Shown piece by piece: positions 38,501 to 48,570 of a DNA stretch of 64,000 nucleotides (within the stretch, counting starts at the first letter, position 1; each line of letters starts with the position of its first letter). Both the position numbers and the translations under genes were made by a program. The stretch lies in the NCBI GenBank assembly GCA_963792895.1, contig CAWBYA010000009.1, positions 25,451 to 89,450 on the forward strand, written 5' to 3'. This stretch comes from UBA6912 sp963792895 (GTDB lineage: Bacteria; Actinomycetota; Acidimicrobiia; Spongiisociales; UBA5794). The notes beneath the pieces were generated by a model. That model was not told the origin of the DNA and ran no database searches. It saw nothing but the letters and a program-made list of their open reading frames with translations.

Positions 38501-41500
38501 TTACATGGCGATCGAGATCGACGTCCCGTCGCTGTCCCCGTCAGGATCGTGGTTGGCGCCGGCGTCGTACGCCGACCCACTCGTGATCGAGTCGACGGTG
38601 AACGTGACCGTCGGCGAACCGAGACCGATCCGAATCGACGAGAGCGAGCACACGCCGGACGTGTTCGTCACACATGAACCCGATCCTGTGATACCGCCAC
38701 TCCATGTGCCGACGACCGTTGCACCAGAGACAACTGCGTCGGCCTCGTCATGTACGACCACCGTGACCGTCGCACGCCACCCGCTGCCACGGACCACCGT
38801 GGACCCGTCGAGATCGCCGATGTGCACGTTGTCTGCCGGCGGGTCGCCGATGATCACCGTCTGCGATGTCGCGCCGGTTGCGCCTTCGTTGTCCGTCACC
38901 GTGAGCGTCACCGTGTAGGTGCCATCAGCGAGATACGTGTGGGTCGGTGCGACACCGGAGAACGTGCCTCCATCGCCGAATGTCCAATCCCATGCAACGA
39001 CCGTGCCATCCGAGTCGGATGAACCGGCTCCATCGAAGTCACACGTCGATGCGGCACACGACGTCGTGAACGATGCCGTCGGCGCAGCGTTTCCAACAGC
39101 CTCCTGTGGGACAACGATCACCGTTCCGGTGCTGCTGCCGTCAGGATCGTGATTGTCTCCGCTGACGTACGTCAACGAAGCATGGGTCACGCTGTTCACA
39201 GTGAACGTGATCGATGGGTTGCTGTCACGAATCGACGTCTTGGTGATCGTGCAGGTTCCGGCCGCGCCAGTGGTGCAGGTTCCGGTTCCGCTGCCGCCGG
39301 AACTGAAGGTTCCACTCACTGTGGCGCCCTCGACAGGTGCTTCGGCGTTGTTGTGGACCGCGACCGTGATGTTGGCCGTCCATCTCCGCCCAGTGTCAAT
39401 CGTGGCACCGTCGAGATCTCCGATGTGCATGCCGGTGGCGCCTGGTTCGGTCACCGTGACCGACGCCGTCGTCGTGTCGTCGTCGCCGTCGTCGTCCGTC
39501 ACCGTCAGCGACACCGTGTAGGTAGCGCCAGCAGCGTACGAGTGCGACGGGTTCTGTGCGGTCGACGTGTTGCCATCACCGAAGTCCCACGCCCACGACA
39601 CGATCGTGCCATCGGAGTCTGTTGACGTGTCGGTGAAGTCGCAATCCAAGTCAGCGCATGACGACGTGAACGATGCGACCGGCGGCGTGTTCACACCGGG
39701 CTCGGTGACCATGACCGACGCCGTCGTCGTGTCGTCGTCGCCGTCGTCGTCCGTCACCGTCAGCGACACCGTGTAGGTAGCGCCAGCAGCGTACGAGTGC
39801 GACGGGTTCTGTGCGGTCGACGTGTTGCCATCACCGAAGTCCCACGCCCACGACACGATCGTGCCATCGGCATCCGTGGATGTGTCGGTGAAGTCGCAAT
39901 CCAAGTCGGCGCATGACGACGTGAACGACGCGACCGGAGCGATAGGTCCGACGGCACTGGTGCCGTCCACGACCAGCGCAAACGGCTGCGGGCCAACCGG
40001 CACGTTGAAGCCGGTGACCGTCACGGTGTAGGTGCCCGCTGCGGGGGCCTCGATGTAGACGTTCTCGACGTTGTTGACACGATCGGCGCTGCCACCGGTC
40101 GCGGACCAGCCGCCGCTGAACACGTTGCCGTTGAACGTTCCGCTCGGGCCGCTCACCGTGAGGTCGAGGTCGTTCACCAGGTTGACTGAAGCGGTCTCGG
40201 TTGACGGGAAGTCGCTCCAGACCACAGTCACCTTGAGCGGCTGAGTGCCGTCCGTGGTGTACGTGAACGTCGGCGCAGTGCCAGTGGTGACCCCGCCCGT
40301 GTAGTCGACGAACAGCGCCGAGCCGTCGACGGCGTTGGCGAGATCGACGCGACCCCAGCCTTCGTGGCTGTTCGGGATCGGGAAGTCGTTGTCGTTTGCA
40401 CCGTCGTTGTTCTCGTCGAGAAGGTCGACGGCCGAGTTGATCAGATACGCCTTCGTCAACGCAGCGCTGGCGTCGTGGGCCTGATCCTTGTTGATGTAGT
40501 CACGGACCACGGCAGCCGCCCCGGCCGTGATGGGGTTCGACATCGACGTGCCCCCCATGTACTTGTACTGGTCGCTGACGGGGAAGCCCCACCCGTCGTA
40601 CTGGAAAGCGCCGTTCTGCGGGTTGGTGACCCCGTCGTAGCCCTCCTGGTACAAGTCTGAGTAGCCGGACAGCACCCAGGTGCCCGGGGCAACGACGTCC
40701 GGCTTGATCCGGCCGTCGTCTGTCGGACCACGGCTCGAGAACGCCGCCATCTGCTCAGCGTTCCCTGCGCTTGGGTCATTGGAGATCGGGGCAGCGGGGA
40801 AGTCCGCGGGCCATGCCGATCCGTAGGTGAAGATGTCGTTCTGCCCAGTACACCCATTGCCGATGCCTGAATCGCACTGCCAGTCGCCCTGGCGGTCGTT
40901 CTCACTCGCACCGACCGTCAGCACGTTCTTCGCCGTTGCGGGCGAGCCCGTCGTGTCGTCGTCGACGACGCCGTTGCTGTTGAGGTCGGCTCCGTCATTC
41001 CCTGCCGACGTGGTCATGAGGAAGTCCTGGTTCAGCCACATGAAGTTGTCGACGGAGGCAGCATCGGCCGTGTAGTCACCGTCGGCGTCGCTACCCCACG
41101 AGTCCGAGTGGATACGGGCACCAGCGTCGTAGGCCTGCTGGAGAAGATCCTCGAGATCATCCGGCAGACCCGTCAGGTAGTACCCGTCGGGGCTGCCCGA
41201 GCATATGCCAAACGTATCGATGTAGTCCTCGACTGCCTGGAACACGAGACTGGCTCCTGGTGCCGTGCCTTGGCCGAGACCGGTTCCTGTGCCGTCACCC
41301 AGTACCGACACCGAAACGTGCGTCCCGTGGCCACTGTCGACGTCTTGGGGCCCGTCCGGGATGGCGGTGTAGCAACCGGCGGCGCTCGAGGTCGGCCAGT
41401 CGAACACGGCGGTCACCCGGCTGCCGGGGATGTCGGCGTGCGCCCCGGTCGCCGTGCCGTTGCCGATGCCGGTATCCGCGACGGCGACAATCTGCGTCGA

Positions 41501-42160
41501 GCCGTCGTAGCCCAACCCATTGGCGGTGTTGGCGCCGATGATGACGCCGGCACCGAACTCGTTGTGCTTCTCCCGAAACTCGAAGTTCTCGATCCACGCA
41601 ACATCGGAGATCTGCGCCACATCCTGCAAGGCCGCGGCGCTGCCGGACACGGTCATGACCCGCCCGCCCGCGCTCAGCACGTCAACGCCTGCAGCAGCGA
41701 CGGCCGCCTCCACGTCGGCGCGGCTGACACCACGCTCGATGGTGATCGTGTACAGGCCCTCGGCGGCGAGATCGGGGCTCTTCTTGAAGTCCGCCTCGAA
41801 GACACTCACGGACGTGACGCCATCGACCGCCGAGACTGCGCTCATCGCAGCGGGAAGCATCCTCACCTTGTATGCGAAGTCGGGGACGTACGCCATGATC
41901 TCGGCGCCGGCTTTGCGCAATGCGTCGGCTTGCGACTGGAAGATCGGGCCGCCGTACTGCACGATGTAGTACCCGCGACCGTTGCGGTTGAGCGTAGCGT
42001 CTGCGCCGTCAGCACCGCTGGGTACGAACTCCGCAGCCTTGAGCCTCAGAACCGGGTCTTCGCCGTCTGGGCGGGCGACACCTGTAGCCGCAGTGGCTAT
42101 CACCGTGCCGAACAACAGAGCAAGTACGACGAGCAGCCGCGCTGATCTCCTCAGAATCAT
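38501..42160 (-). CDS. Secreted S8 (subtilisin-like) protease with PKD and Ig-like repeats
   Basis: 1219 residues. Signal peptide 1-28. A propeptide-like region follows, then the catalytic domain: Asp in VAVADTGIGNG near 228, His in SGHGTHVS near 278, Ser in GGTSMSNP near 539. A beta-sandwich like the C-terminal domain of large subtilases follows (PLKVTVVWSD). The C-terminal third is modular: two nearly identical PKD domains, an Ig-like domain (HIGDLDG start, DNHDPDG end), a third PKD, and a second Ig-like domain of the same type. Such proteases degrade extracellular protein; PKD modules aid substrate or matrix binding. No LPXTG or membrane anchor, so probably released. ATG 42160 follows GGAGGG; the longer frame to 42520 is rejected. 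Confidence 0.9.
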   Translation of the reverse strand: MILRRSARLLVVLALLFGTVIATAATGVARPDGEDPVLRLKAAEFVPSGADGADATLNRNGRGYYIVQYGGPIFQSQADALRKAGAEIMAYVPDFAYKVRMLPAAMSAVSAVDGVTSVSVFEADFKKSPDLAAEGLYTITIERGVSRADVEAAVAAAGVDVLSAGGRVMTVSGSAAALQDVAQISDVAWIENFEFREKHNEFGAGVIIGANTANGLGYDGSTQIVAVADTGIGNGTATGAHADIPGSRVTAVFDWPTSSAAGCYTAIPDGPQDVDSGHGTHVSVSVLGDGTGTGLGQGTAPGASLVFQAVEDYIDTFGICSGSPDGYYLTGLPDDLEDLLQQAYDAGARIHSDSWGSDADGDYTADAASVDNFMWLNQDFLMTTSAGNDGADLNSNGVVDDDTTGSPATAKNVLTVGASENDRQGDWQCDSGIGNGCTGQNDIFTYGSAWPADFPAAPISNDPSAGNAEQMAAFSSRGPTDDGRIKPDVVAPGTWVLSGYSDLYQEGYDGVTNPQNGAFQYDGWGFPVSDQYKYMGGTSMSNPITAGAAAVVRDYINKDQAHDASAALTKAYLINSAVDLLDENNDGANDNDFPIPNSHEGWGRVDLANAVDGSALFVDYTGGVTTGTAPTFTYTTDGTQPLKVTVVWSDFPSTETASVNLVNDLDLTVSGPSGTFNGNVFSGGWSATGGSADRVNNVENVYIEAPAAGTYTVTVTGFNVPVGPQPFALVVDGTSAVGPIAPVASFTSSCADLDCDFTDTSTDADGTIVSWAWDFGDGNTSTAQNPSHSYAAGATYTVSLTVTDDDGDDDTTTASVMVTEPGVNTPPVASFTSSCADLDCDFTDTSTDSDGTIVSWAWDFGDGNTSTAQNPSHSYAAGATYTVSLTVTDDDGDDDTTTASVTVTEPGATGMHIGDLDGATIDTGRRWTANITVAVHNNAEAPVEGATVSGTFSSGGSGTGTCTTGAAGTCTITKTSIRDSNPSITFTVNSVTHASLTYVSGDNHDPDGSSTGTVIVVPQEAVGNAAPTASFTTSCAASTCDFDGAGSSDSDGTVVAWDWTFGDGGTFSGVAPTHTYLADGTYTVTLTVTDNEGATGATSQTVIIGDPPADNVHIGDLDGSTVVRGSGWRATVTVVVHDEADAVVSGATVVGTWSGGITGSGSCVTNTSGVCSLSSIRIGLGSPTVTFTVDSITSGSAYDAGANHDPDGDSDGTSISIAM
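39458..39682 (-). repeat. PKD-coding repeat, copy 1
   Basis: The first 158 bases (39458-39615) look identical to 39713-39870, and the rest matches with a few changes. Encodes tandem PKD domains, implying recent duplication or conversion. Confidence 0.85.
39713..39937 (-). repeat. PKD-coding repeat, copy 2
   Basis: Partner of 39458-39682 at an offset of 255 bp, which is one PKD domain plus linker. Confidence 0.85.
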
Positions 42161-42323
42161 GGTCCCCTCCCAATGGGTCTCGCGGACGCCGATTCCCCCC
42201 GACGTCGAGCTGGGGAGGTTAGCCGCCGGTCTAGGTCGATCGACATGGGGCGCGTGACCCATTCGGGTGGTCCGGCGCCGCTGCGCTACGCTCGTGCACG
42301 TCTCGTGGACCAGGCGGAGGACT

Positions 42324-43781
42324 GTGGCAACCGCACCGGAGATCGAGCGCGAGGTGATCGACCGTGTGGCCGTTCGCTGGATAGACGCGCCCCCACCACT
42401 CGTCGGAACGATGATGTTTCGCGTCGGGCCGATCGATGAGCGGCTGAAGACCTCGGGCATCACGCACCTCGCCGAGCACCTCGCGCTGCACCCGCTCCGG
42501 AGCAGGGAGCATGCGTTCAACGGCGCCGTGCACGTGGACTACACGGTGTTCTGGGCGGCGGGGTCGGCGGAACAAGTCGTCCAGTTCTTCCGCGACTTGT
42601 GCAGGAGCCTGACCGACCTGCCCACAGACCGGCTCGAGGCCGAGGCGCGGGTTCTCGCCGCCGAGTCGCAGGCCTTGACCGGCTCGCATTACACCGATCT
42701 GCTCCGCACCTGGTACGGGCCGAATGGACCGGGCCTGCTCGGCGCTCCGGAGTTTGGGCTGGACTGGATCGGACCGGCGCACGTAGGGGCGTGGGCAAAC
42801 ACGCACTTCACTGCGGCCAACGCAGTGCTCACCCTGACGGGGCCGCCCCCGAAGCGCCTCCGCCTCAACTTGCCGGTGGGTGACTACGTGCCGGTGACGA
42901 TGCCGCCAGATGATGCAGGGTTCCGCCCGAACCGCCAGGTCAAGCTCCGGTCACAACCGGCCGGAATATGCCTGGGCACGGTTGCGCGTAGATCTGTGCC
43001 CCTGGTGATGGCAATCGGCATGGTCGGCCAGCGCCTTCGGGAGCACCTCCGCCATGACCTCGGCTTGGTGTACTCGATCCAGGCGAGCTACGAGCCGCTC
43101 TCCGCCGATGACGCATTCCTCTACCTCGGTACCGATTGCGACCGGACGCACAACGACGATGTGAGCGCGGCGTTCATGAACGAGGTGAGGGACTTCGCCC
43201 AGTTCGGCCCAACCGACGAGGAGATGGACCGAGCCCGGGAGGAGTCCACACCGCCGGCTGCCGCCGACCCCTCGAGCACACAGCGCAGCGAACTGACGCG
43301 TCTGGGTCACGACGAGCTGCTCCGCCATCGATTCATCAGCCAGGAGTCCGCAACGGAGATGCGATCGGCAGCAACCGCCGAAGACGTGCGAAGCGCTTTC
43401 GCCACAGCGATCGAGCGATGCCTCGTGATCCCTGCCCCCGGCTACGACGAAGGACTGGTGGACAGGCCGCGACGCAACCAGGACCCGTACCCGGGCAAGG
43501 CCTACCGGGCGCGCCGCCTTGGTTCCGCAGGCATCTCGCGACTCATCGTCACCGAGGATGGGGTTTCCGCGCTGACCGACGGGCGGTGGGTCAGCATCAG
43601 CTACCGGGACCTCGCCCTCGTCACGCGACCGACCTCTGCCATCCGCCACTTGTACAGCCGCACGGGGAGTTGGATGGAACTCGACGCGGGCGCCTACTGG
43701 CGGGGTGACAGGATCATCCAGCAACTCGATGCGCGTGTGCCGCCGGATGCCCTCATCCCCCTCCGCCGCGGCATCAGCTGA
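42324..43781 (+). CDS. M16-family (insulinase-like) peptidase
   Basis: 485 residues. The inverted zinc motif HLAEH lies near 49-53, within the M16 first-domain layout. About residues 225-330 give the second, inactive-type domain with RLREHLRHDLGLVYSIQASYEP, the conserved Arg/Tyr pair region of M16 C-domains. A C-terminal 85-residue extension has no recognised family. The M16 fold makes a clamshell that cuts small peptides. GTG 42324 lies five bases after GCGGAGG. The gene is divergent from the protease gene with 163 bp between starts. Confidence 0.8.
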   Translation: MATAPEIEREVIDRVAVRWIDAPPPLVGTMMFRVGPIDERLKTSGITHLAEHLALHPLRSREHAFNGAVHVDYTVFWAAGSAEQVVQFFRDLCRSLTDLPTDRLEAEARVLAAESQALTGSHYTDLLRTWYGPNGPGLLGAPEFGLDWIGPAHVGAWANTHFTAANAVLTLTGPPPKRLRLNLPVGDYVPVTMPPDDAGFRPNRQVKLRSQPAGICLGTVARRSVPLVMAIGMVGQRLREHLRHDLGLVYSIQASYEPLSADDAFLYLGTDCDRTHNDDVSAAFMNEVRDFAQFGPTDEEMDRAREESTPPAAADPSSTQRSELTRLGHDELLRHRFISQESATEMRSAATAEDVRSAFATAIERCLVIPAPGYDEGLVDRPRRNQDPYPGKAYRARRLGSAGISRLIVTEDGVSALTDGRWVSISYRDLALVTRPTSAIRHLYSRTGSWMELDAGAYWRGDRIIQQLDARVPPDALIPLRRGIS

Positions 43782-43888
43782 CGAACGCCACCTGAGGCAG
43801 GTCGAGCATGCGCACGCAGCCCATGGTGTCACCAACCGTTCTCGTCGCGGCAAATGCTGCTGGTCGGGGCACTAGCCTTGCGGATACC

Positions 43889-44100
43889 GTGCTAGGCGGG
43901 GCGCTAGGGGTGTCCTGTACCCGAAAACCCCTTCATGCGGGGCCGAACCCCCGCCCGAGGGTGAGCGCCCTCTGGGTCGAGCGCTGAGAGATTCGATGTT
44001 GAAGGCCGGGTCCTGCGCGGCGGGACGCCGTGAACTGGGTCAGGTCCGGAAGGAAGCAGCCCTAAGCGGGCGGTCCTGGGTGCCGCAGGGGTGCCTGGCC
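43889..44100 (+). ncRNA. ffs: Signal recognition particle RNA
   Basis: The universal SRP core GGTCAGGTCCGGAAGGAAGC is at about 44037-44056, followed by AGCCCTAAGCGG. The 5' end GTGCTAGGCGGGG and the 3' end TGCCTGGCC match the usual ends of actinobacterial SRP RNA. The RNA binds Ffh and directs membrane-protein targeting. Exact ends are estimated from these matches. Confidence 0.93.
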
Positions 44101-44291
44101 AGAGTCGAGCTCTCGGGACGCGCCGGAGGACGAGCATTCGAGGGCGGGGTCGCACGGCGCTTCGCGGCCATCGCGTCACGTCGAGGCCGGCAGGGCGCGG
44201 CTCATCTATCGGACTCGGTCGTGTGCCGCGTCGAGGTGAAGTCCCGGGGCTGCGGCGACGCCACCGGAGTCGCTCCCAATCAGGGCGCGCA
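44101..44291. other. Intergenic downstream of SRP RNA
   Basis: No gene recognised. It lies between the SRP RNA 3' end and the end of the RDD-protein gene on the other strand. Confidence 0.4.
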
Positions 44292-44747
44292 CTAGAGATC
44301 GATGACGACGGTGTTTGCGGCCTTGTCGTGCAAGCCTTGCCGCCGTGGGTCCCACAGGAGCCACGCATACACGAGCATCGTCGCCAGGCCGCCGGCAACG
44401 GGCATGAAGCTGGCCGCCGAAGGCACCGCGAACCGGATCGCAGCAGAGGCGAAGCTGGGCAGCTGGTAGGTGGTCGCATCCACGACGCGGGTCGCGAGGA
44501 GCATCTTGCCCGGAGTCTGCCCCCTCGCTGCGATGAAACCTATCTGATAGAGGCCAACCATCGCGAGGTTGGCGAAACGAAAGGTCGAAGTCGCGCCGAG
44601 GCTCTCCGGGTCGTCGAGCGAGACCCCCGTCAGCGGGATGAACAACAGCGCAAGCGTCGTGAGGATCAAGAGGTCGATCACGAACCCCCCGAGGCGTTTG
44701 CCCGGGTTGGCGTACGAGATGAGCGGAGGGGATGGCTGTTCGTTCAT
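44292..44747 (-). CDS. RDD-family membrane protein
   Basis: 151 residues with the RDD pattern: GKRLGGFVIDLLIL in helix 1, RGQTPGKMLLATRVVD before helix 3, and DPRRQGLHDKAANTVVI at the C-terminus. Four predicted helices. RDD proteins are small inner-membrane proteins, some linked to transport. ATG 44747 overlaps the methyltransferase stop (ATGA), placing it last in the serS operon. Confidence 0.85.
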   Translation of the reverse strand: MNEQPSPPLISYANPGKRLGGFVIDLLILTTLALLFIPLTGVSLDDPESLGATSTFRFANLAMVGLYQIGFIAARGQTPGKMLLATRVVDATTYQLPSFASAAIRFAVPSAASFMPVAGGLATMLVYAWLLWDPRRQGLHDKAANTVVIDL

Positions 44748-45370
44748 GGCTTCGCGAGCAACGCACCGTAGACGAAACCGAGCGGGCCCATCCGCCACGT
44801 GGCCTCGAGACGGAGCGGCCCGCCGGCAAACATGACCTCGGGAGGAGGCAGCTTGTCCAGGCTTGCATGGAGGTACCGATACTCGTCCGCAGCCCCGGCG
44901 AGCCTCCCTACGAGGGGGAGCACAACCCGCGTGCCCGCTCGATGCGTGCGCGCCGCAAACGCTCCTGCGGGGCGGCCGAGATCAACGAGCCCCGCCTTGC
45001 CACCGGGCCGGAGGACTCGGGCGATCTCTGCGACCGTCCCGGCGACCGAGTCGAGGTTGCGAAAGACGTAGGCGGAGAACACGGCATCGAAGGACCCGTC
45101 TCGGAACGGCAGCGCTTCCCCTACACCAACCACCCGGTCGGCACCTGCGTTGAGCGCGAGCATCTCGGGGGCGGGATCGAGCGCCACGACCCAGCGGTCG
45201 CCGAGGTCGGCATTGGCCGCACCGGTGCCGCCGCCGAGATCGAGGATCCGGCCGCCCGGGAGACGGCTGATTGCAGTGCGTCGCCACGCCGCATCGCGGC
45301 CGAATGAGAGCAGCGAGTTGATGCGGTCGTATTTGGCCGCGATGTCGGCGAACACATCACCGTTCGACAC
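44744..45370 (-). CDS. UbiE/MenG-like SAM methyltransferase
   Basis: 208 residues. The first motif is ILDLGGGTGAAN for SAM binding, followed by ALDPAPEML and the LPFRDGSFDAVF region. The N-terminal VFADIAAKYDRINSLLSFGRD matches the start of demethylmenaquinone methyltransferases, so a role in the last step of menaquinone synthesis is plausible. GTG 45370 is 13 bases after the serS stop. The C-terminal part differs from classical UbiE, so the substrate is uncertain. Confidence 0.8.
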   Translation of the reverse strand: MSNGDVFADIAAKYDRINSLLSFGRDAAWRRTAISRLPGGRILDLGGGTGAANADLGDRWVVALDPAPEMLALNAGADRVVGVGEALPFRDGSFDAVFSAYVFRNLDSVAGTVAEIARVLRPGGKAGLVDLGRPAGAFAARTHRAGTRVVLPLVGRLAGAADEYRYLHASLDKLPPPEVMFAGGPLRLEATWRMGPLGFVYGALLAKP

Positions 45371-45383
45371 GTCGAGACTCGCC

Positions 45384-46634
45384 TCAGGCGCCGATGCGGT
45401 CGAAGCCGACGTAGCTGCGGAGCACCTCGGGCACCAAGATCGAACCATTGGGCTGCTGGCAGTTCTCAACGAGGGCGATGAGCCAGCGCCCTACAGCGAC
45501 GGCCGTGCCATTCAGCGTGTGCACGAACTCGTTCCCATCGTCGCCGCGGAAACGGATCTTCAAACGGCGGGCCTGAAAGTCGGTGGTGTTTGATGTCGAC
45601 GTGATCTCGCGATAGCGGCGCTGGCCGGGAAACCAGGCCTCGATGTCGTACTTCTTGGCGGCCGATGAGCCGAGGTCGCCGGCAGCGACATTGACCACGC
45701 GATACGGCAAACCGAGCTCCTGCGCCAACTGCTCTTCACGGGCGAGCAGGAAGTCGTGCTCGGCGGGCGACTGGTCTGGGTGACAAAACGAGAACATCTC
45801 GAGCTTGTCGAACTGGTGGACCCGGAATATGCCCCGCGTGTCCTTGCCGTACGTCCCCGCTTCGCGCCGGAAACACGTCGAGAACCCTGCGTAACGAATG
45901 GGAAGCGCATCCGCATCGAGAATCTCGTCGGCGTGCATCGCGGCGAGGGAGACTTCGGACGTGCCGACCAGGTAGAGGTCGTCGTCGACCGAGTACACCT
46001 GCTCGCGATCTCCGGGGAAGAACCCCGTGCCGAACAGCGCATGTTCCCGAACGAGCACCGGGGGCGATACGGGAAGGAATCCGTGCGGCTCCAGCACGTC
46101 GAACGCCCATCGGACGAGGGCGAGCTCGAGGCGCACCATCGGCCCGAACATGAAGCCGAAACGGCTGCCGGAGACCTTCGCAGCACGCTCGATATCGAGG
46201 AAGCCGTGCTGCTCGCCCAACTCGACGTGGTCTTTCATCCATTCCGCCTGCACCGGATCGCCCCAGGTGCGCACCTCGACGTTGTCGTCTTCCGTCATGC
46301 CGTCCGCAGCGGTCGGATCGGTGAGGTTGGGAAGCGCGACCCACGAGGCATCGAACTCGGAGTCGAGCTCGTCTGCCTCGGCGAGGGTGGATTTGTACGC
46401 CTCGGCGAGGACGCCCGCTTCAGCGATCGCCGCCTCGCGCGCTCCGCCGTCGAGGCCGGGTATCGATTTGCCGATCTCCTTCTGGCGCGCTCGCAGACTC
46501 TCGGCCTCCCCGCGTATCTCCCGCCGGCGCCGATCGAGATCTGCGAGCGCCGCTACGTCGAGGGTCATGCCGCGGCGTTTCAGCGATGCTCGCAAGGCGT
46601 CGGGGTCGTTGCGAAGTATGCCTACATCGATCAC
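45384..46634 (-). CDS. serS: Seryl-tRNA synthetase
   Basis: 416 residues. N-terminal coiled-coil arm (about 30-100) that clasps the long variable arm of tRNA-Ser, then a class II core: LPIRYAGFSTCFRREAG as motif 2 and VAVGRWLIALVENCQ with the final Arg region as motif 3. It charges serine onto the four tRNA-Ser genes found at 30.4-32.0 kb. GTG start at 46634. First gene of serS, methyltransferase, RDD. Confidence 0.96.
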   Translation of the reverse strand: MIDVGILRNDPDALRASLKRRGMTLDVAALADLDRRRREIRGEAESLRARQKEIGKSIPGLDGGAREAAIAEAGVLAEAYKSTLAEADELDSEFDASWVALPNLTDPTAADGMTEDDNVEVRTWGDPVQAEWMKDHVELGEQHGFLDIERAAKVSGSRFGFMFGPMVRLELALVRWAFDVLEPHGFLPVSPPVLVREHALFGTGFFPGDREQVYSVDDDLYLVGTSEVSLAAMHADEILDADALPIRYAGFSTCFRREAGTYGKDTRGIFRVHQFDKLEMFSFCHPDQSPAEHDFLLAREEQLAQELGLPYRVVNVAAGDLGSSAAKKYDIEAWFPGQRRYREITSTSNTTDFQARRLKIRFRGDDGNEFVHTLNGTAVAVGRWLIALVENCQQPNGSILVPEVLRSYVGFDRIGA

Positions 46635-46662
46635 AGCCCACGATGTTACCGACAGCGCTCGC

Positions 46663-47109
46663 TCAGCCCGTCATCGCCCGCTGAATGGCCTGGATCTCCT
46701 CGGGAGAGAGCTCCTCGGAGCCGCGATGCCCCCTCACCTGCTTGGTGTAGAACAGCGTCTGGTTGCGGCCTACGAGGATCGAGATGATCAGGCCGTTTCC
46801 GCCGCGATCGAGCAGGGCAACCGAGCGTGATTGATTTCCCGTGATGTCGCCAAAAGCGTCGTAGTTGACGACCCCGATGAACGACACCGCCTCGGGCATC
46901 TGTGCCTCGAGTTCGTCGATCCGTGGACGCAGGTCGGCGATCGCCGTTTCAGCCGCTGATAGATCCTGGTCGAGCTCCTGCATGAGGCCGACGACATCCC
47001 CGTCGCGTGGCACAGCGGAGAGGCGGCGGCGGAGCGCCAGAACCTGGAGCCCAAGCCACACAGAGCTGAGCAGCGCCACGGAGGCAACGATGAGTGCGAT
47101 GGTTGTCAT
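46663..47109 (-). CDS. DUF4446-family membrane protein
   Basis: 148 residues: one N-terminal helix, a coiled-coil of about 40 residues (VGLMQELDQDLSAAETAI), then the DUF4446 domain with VVNYDAFGDITGNQSRSVALLD and NGLIISILVGRNQTLFYTK. Function of the family is unknown. ATG 47109 overlaps the upstream gene's stop. Confidence 0.85.
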   Translation of the reverse strand: MTTIALIVASVALLSSVWLGLQVLALRRRLSAVPRDGDVVGLMQELDQDLSAAETAIADLRPRIDELEAQMPEAVSFIGVVNYDAFGDITGNQSRSVALLDRGGNGLIISILVGRNQTLFYTKQVRGHRGSEELSPEEIQAIQRAMTG

Positions 47110-48104
47110 TCGGTATTGGTTGCGAAGACGACTTGCCAGACGTTGTTCTCTGTGTCTGCATCGTCCTGGATGGATGCAGACACCTCCACCGTGTACAGCG
47201 CGCCGGGTGCGATTGCGAGTCCGAGGAACTCAACCGACACGGAGGTAGCCGGATCGAGCGAGGAGATGATACGCCGCTCCTCGAATGGCGGATCGTCGCT
47301 GCCGTCGCGGTTCAGTTGGAGTGTCACCTCGATCTCCTCCTGCACCACGTTGCCGGAGTTGGTGACGATCGCTGTGACGTCGAACGTCGCGGTGAAGGGC
47401 ATGAGGGCCACGCCGTTGCGATCGCCCGTTGGCTCAGGAACGGTGTTCGCCGTGACCTCGACATCGCGACGCTCTGCCAGGCTGAGCCTCAGCCGCAGCC
47501 GGCTCGCCAGCGCTGCAACATCGAGCGGGTTCTCGCCACCGACGAAGGCCACCGCAGGAAACTGAGGAACGACGATCGCCGGGTCGAGCCGGCTGGACGC
47601 TTCGAGGAATGCCTCGTAGGCAAAGTCACCGAGCCGCAAGAGGTCAAGCGCATCGATGAACTCGTCCGGCGCGGCAATCTCCTCGTCCGGCTGGTCCATC
47701 ACGGCGACCACACCAACCCCGAGCAATGCGAGACCGTCGCGCCACGACCCCGCCGCCACCGAGATGAAGCCGTTCATCTCGGCCGCCGGACGAGTCACGA
47801 CGGCTGCACGTAGTTGGTCGACGAGGTCCTCGGCGCGTGCGCTGAGCACATCGAGCCTGTCGACGATATCCGGTCGCGCCAGCTCGCCCACGCCATCGAG
47901 GAGCTCCCTGAATCCCTGTGAGAGCGTGAGCTGATCCCCCGCGATCTCTCCGACGAGCGCCAGGTAGTCCGCCGTCTGCCTCTCCTCGGTGCGGTAGCGC
48001 ACCGCAAGCGCAACCACTGTGATGATGACCGCGAGGGTGAGAAAGATGGCGAATTGGCGACGCCTCCGGGTGCGCCGGTGCATCGCCATGGATGACATTG
48101 CCAT
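47106..48104 (-). CDS. Single-helix membrane protein with C-terminal CARDB-like domain
   Basis: 332 residues. Basic N-terminus, one membrane helix at about 18-37, a helical region to about 190, and a beta-rich C-terminal domain of CARDB type (FDVTAIVTNSGNVVQEEIEV, then DTENNVWQVVF). The large domain should face outward. Translationally coupled to the DUF4446 gene, so the two likely act together at the envelope. The start could also be the ATG at 48086. Confidence 0.7.
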   Translation of the reverse strand: MAMSSMAMHRRTRRRRQFAIFLTLAVIITVVALAVRYRTEERQTADYLALVGEIAGDQLTLSQGFRELLDGVGELARPDIVDRLDVLSARAEDLVDQLRAAVVTRPAAEMNGFISVAAGSWRDGLALLGVGVVAVMDQPDEEIAAPDEFIDALDLLRLGDFAYEAFLEASSRLDPAIVVPQFPAVAFVGGENPLDVAALASRLRLRLSLAERRDVEVTANTVPEPTGDRNGVALMPFTATFDVTAIVTNSGNVVQEEIEVTLQLNRDGSDDPPFEERRIISSLDPATSVSVEFLGLAIAPGALYTVEVSASIQDDADTENNVWQVVFATNTE

Positions 48105-48293
48105 GTCGGTAGGCCCTAACTGGACGGTTCTTCAACGGCTGACCTCGCCGTCGGGCAGTTCGCGAAGGCGAACCGCAGGCGGACTCGCCCCGGCGAGTTC
48201 GCGTTGGTCTAACTGGCGGAACGCGAATCAGCGAACCTCTCGGGCGGGCAGTTCTGGGAAACCGCCAACCTGCTCACCACCGGCGAGCCGGCG

Positions 48294-48377
<84 letters not shown>

Positions 48378-48570
48378 GGACTCACAAAAGGCTACCAGAG
48401 CTCCGAAACGCAGGGTTGAGATCGCTCGCTCCGCTCGCCTCGTGATGCCGGGTCCGCTCGCTTCGCTCGCATCCATATGCCGGATGAGCCTTCGCTACCC
48501 GACGTGTGGAAGCGAGGTGCCGCCCGAGCGATCCGGCGGCGCACGTCTCCGTTCTTCGTAGACTTGCCCG

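Noticed and set aside
42161..42520. N-terminal extension of the subtilase frame
   Set aside because: It overlaps the M16 gene and precedes an obvious signal peptide with its own ribosome-binding site.
48410..48476. GCTCGCTCCGCTCGC-type phrase as a possible attachment site
   Set aside because: Short imperfect palindromic repeats without a second copy or integrase nearby.
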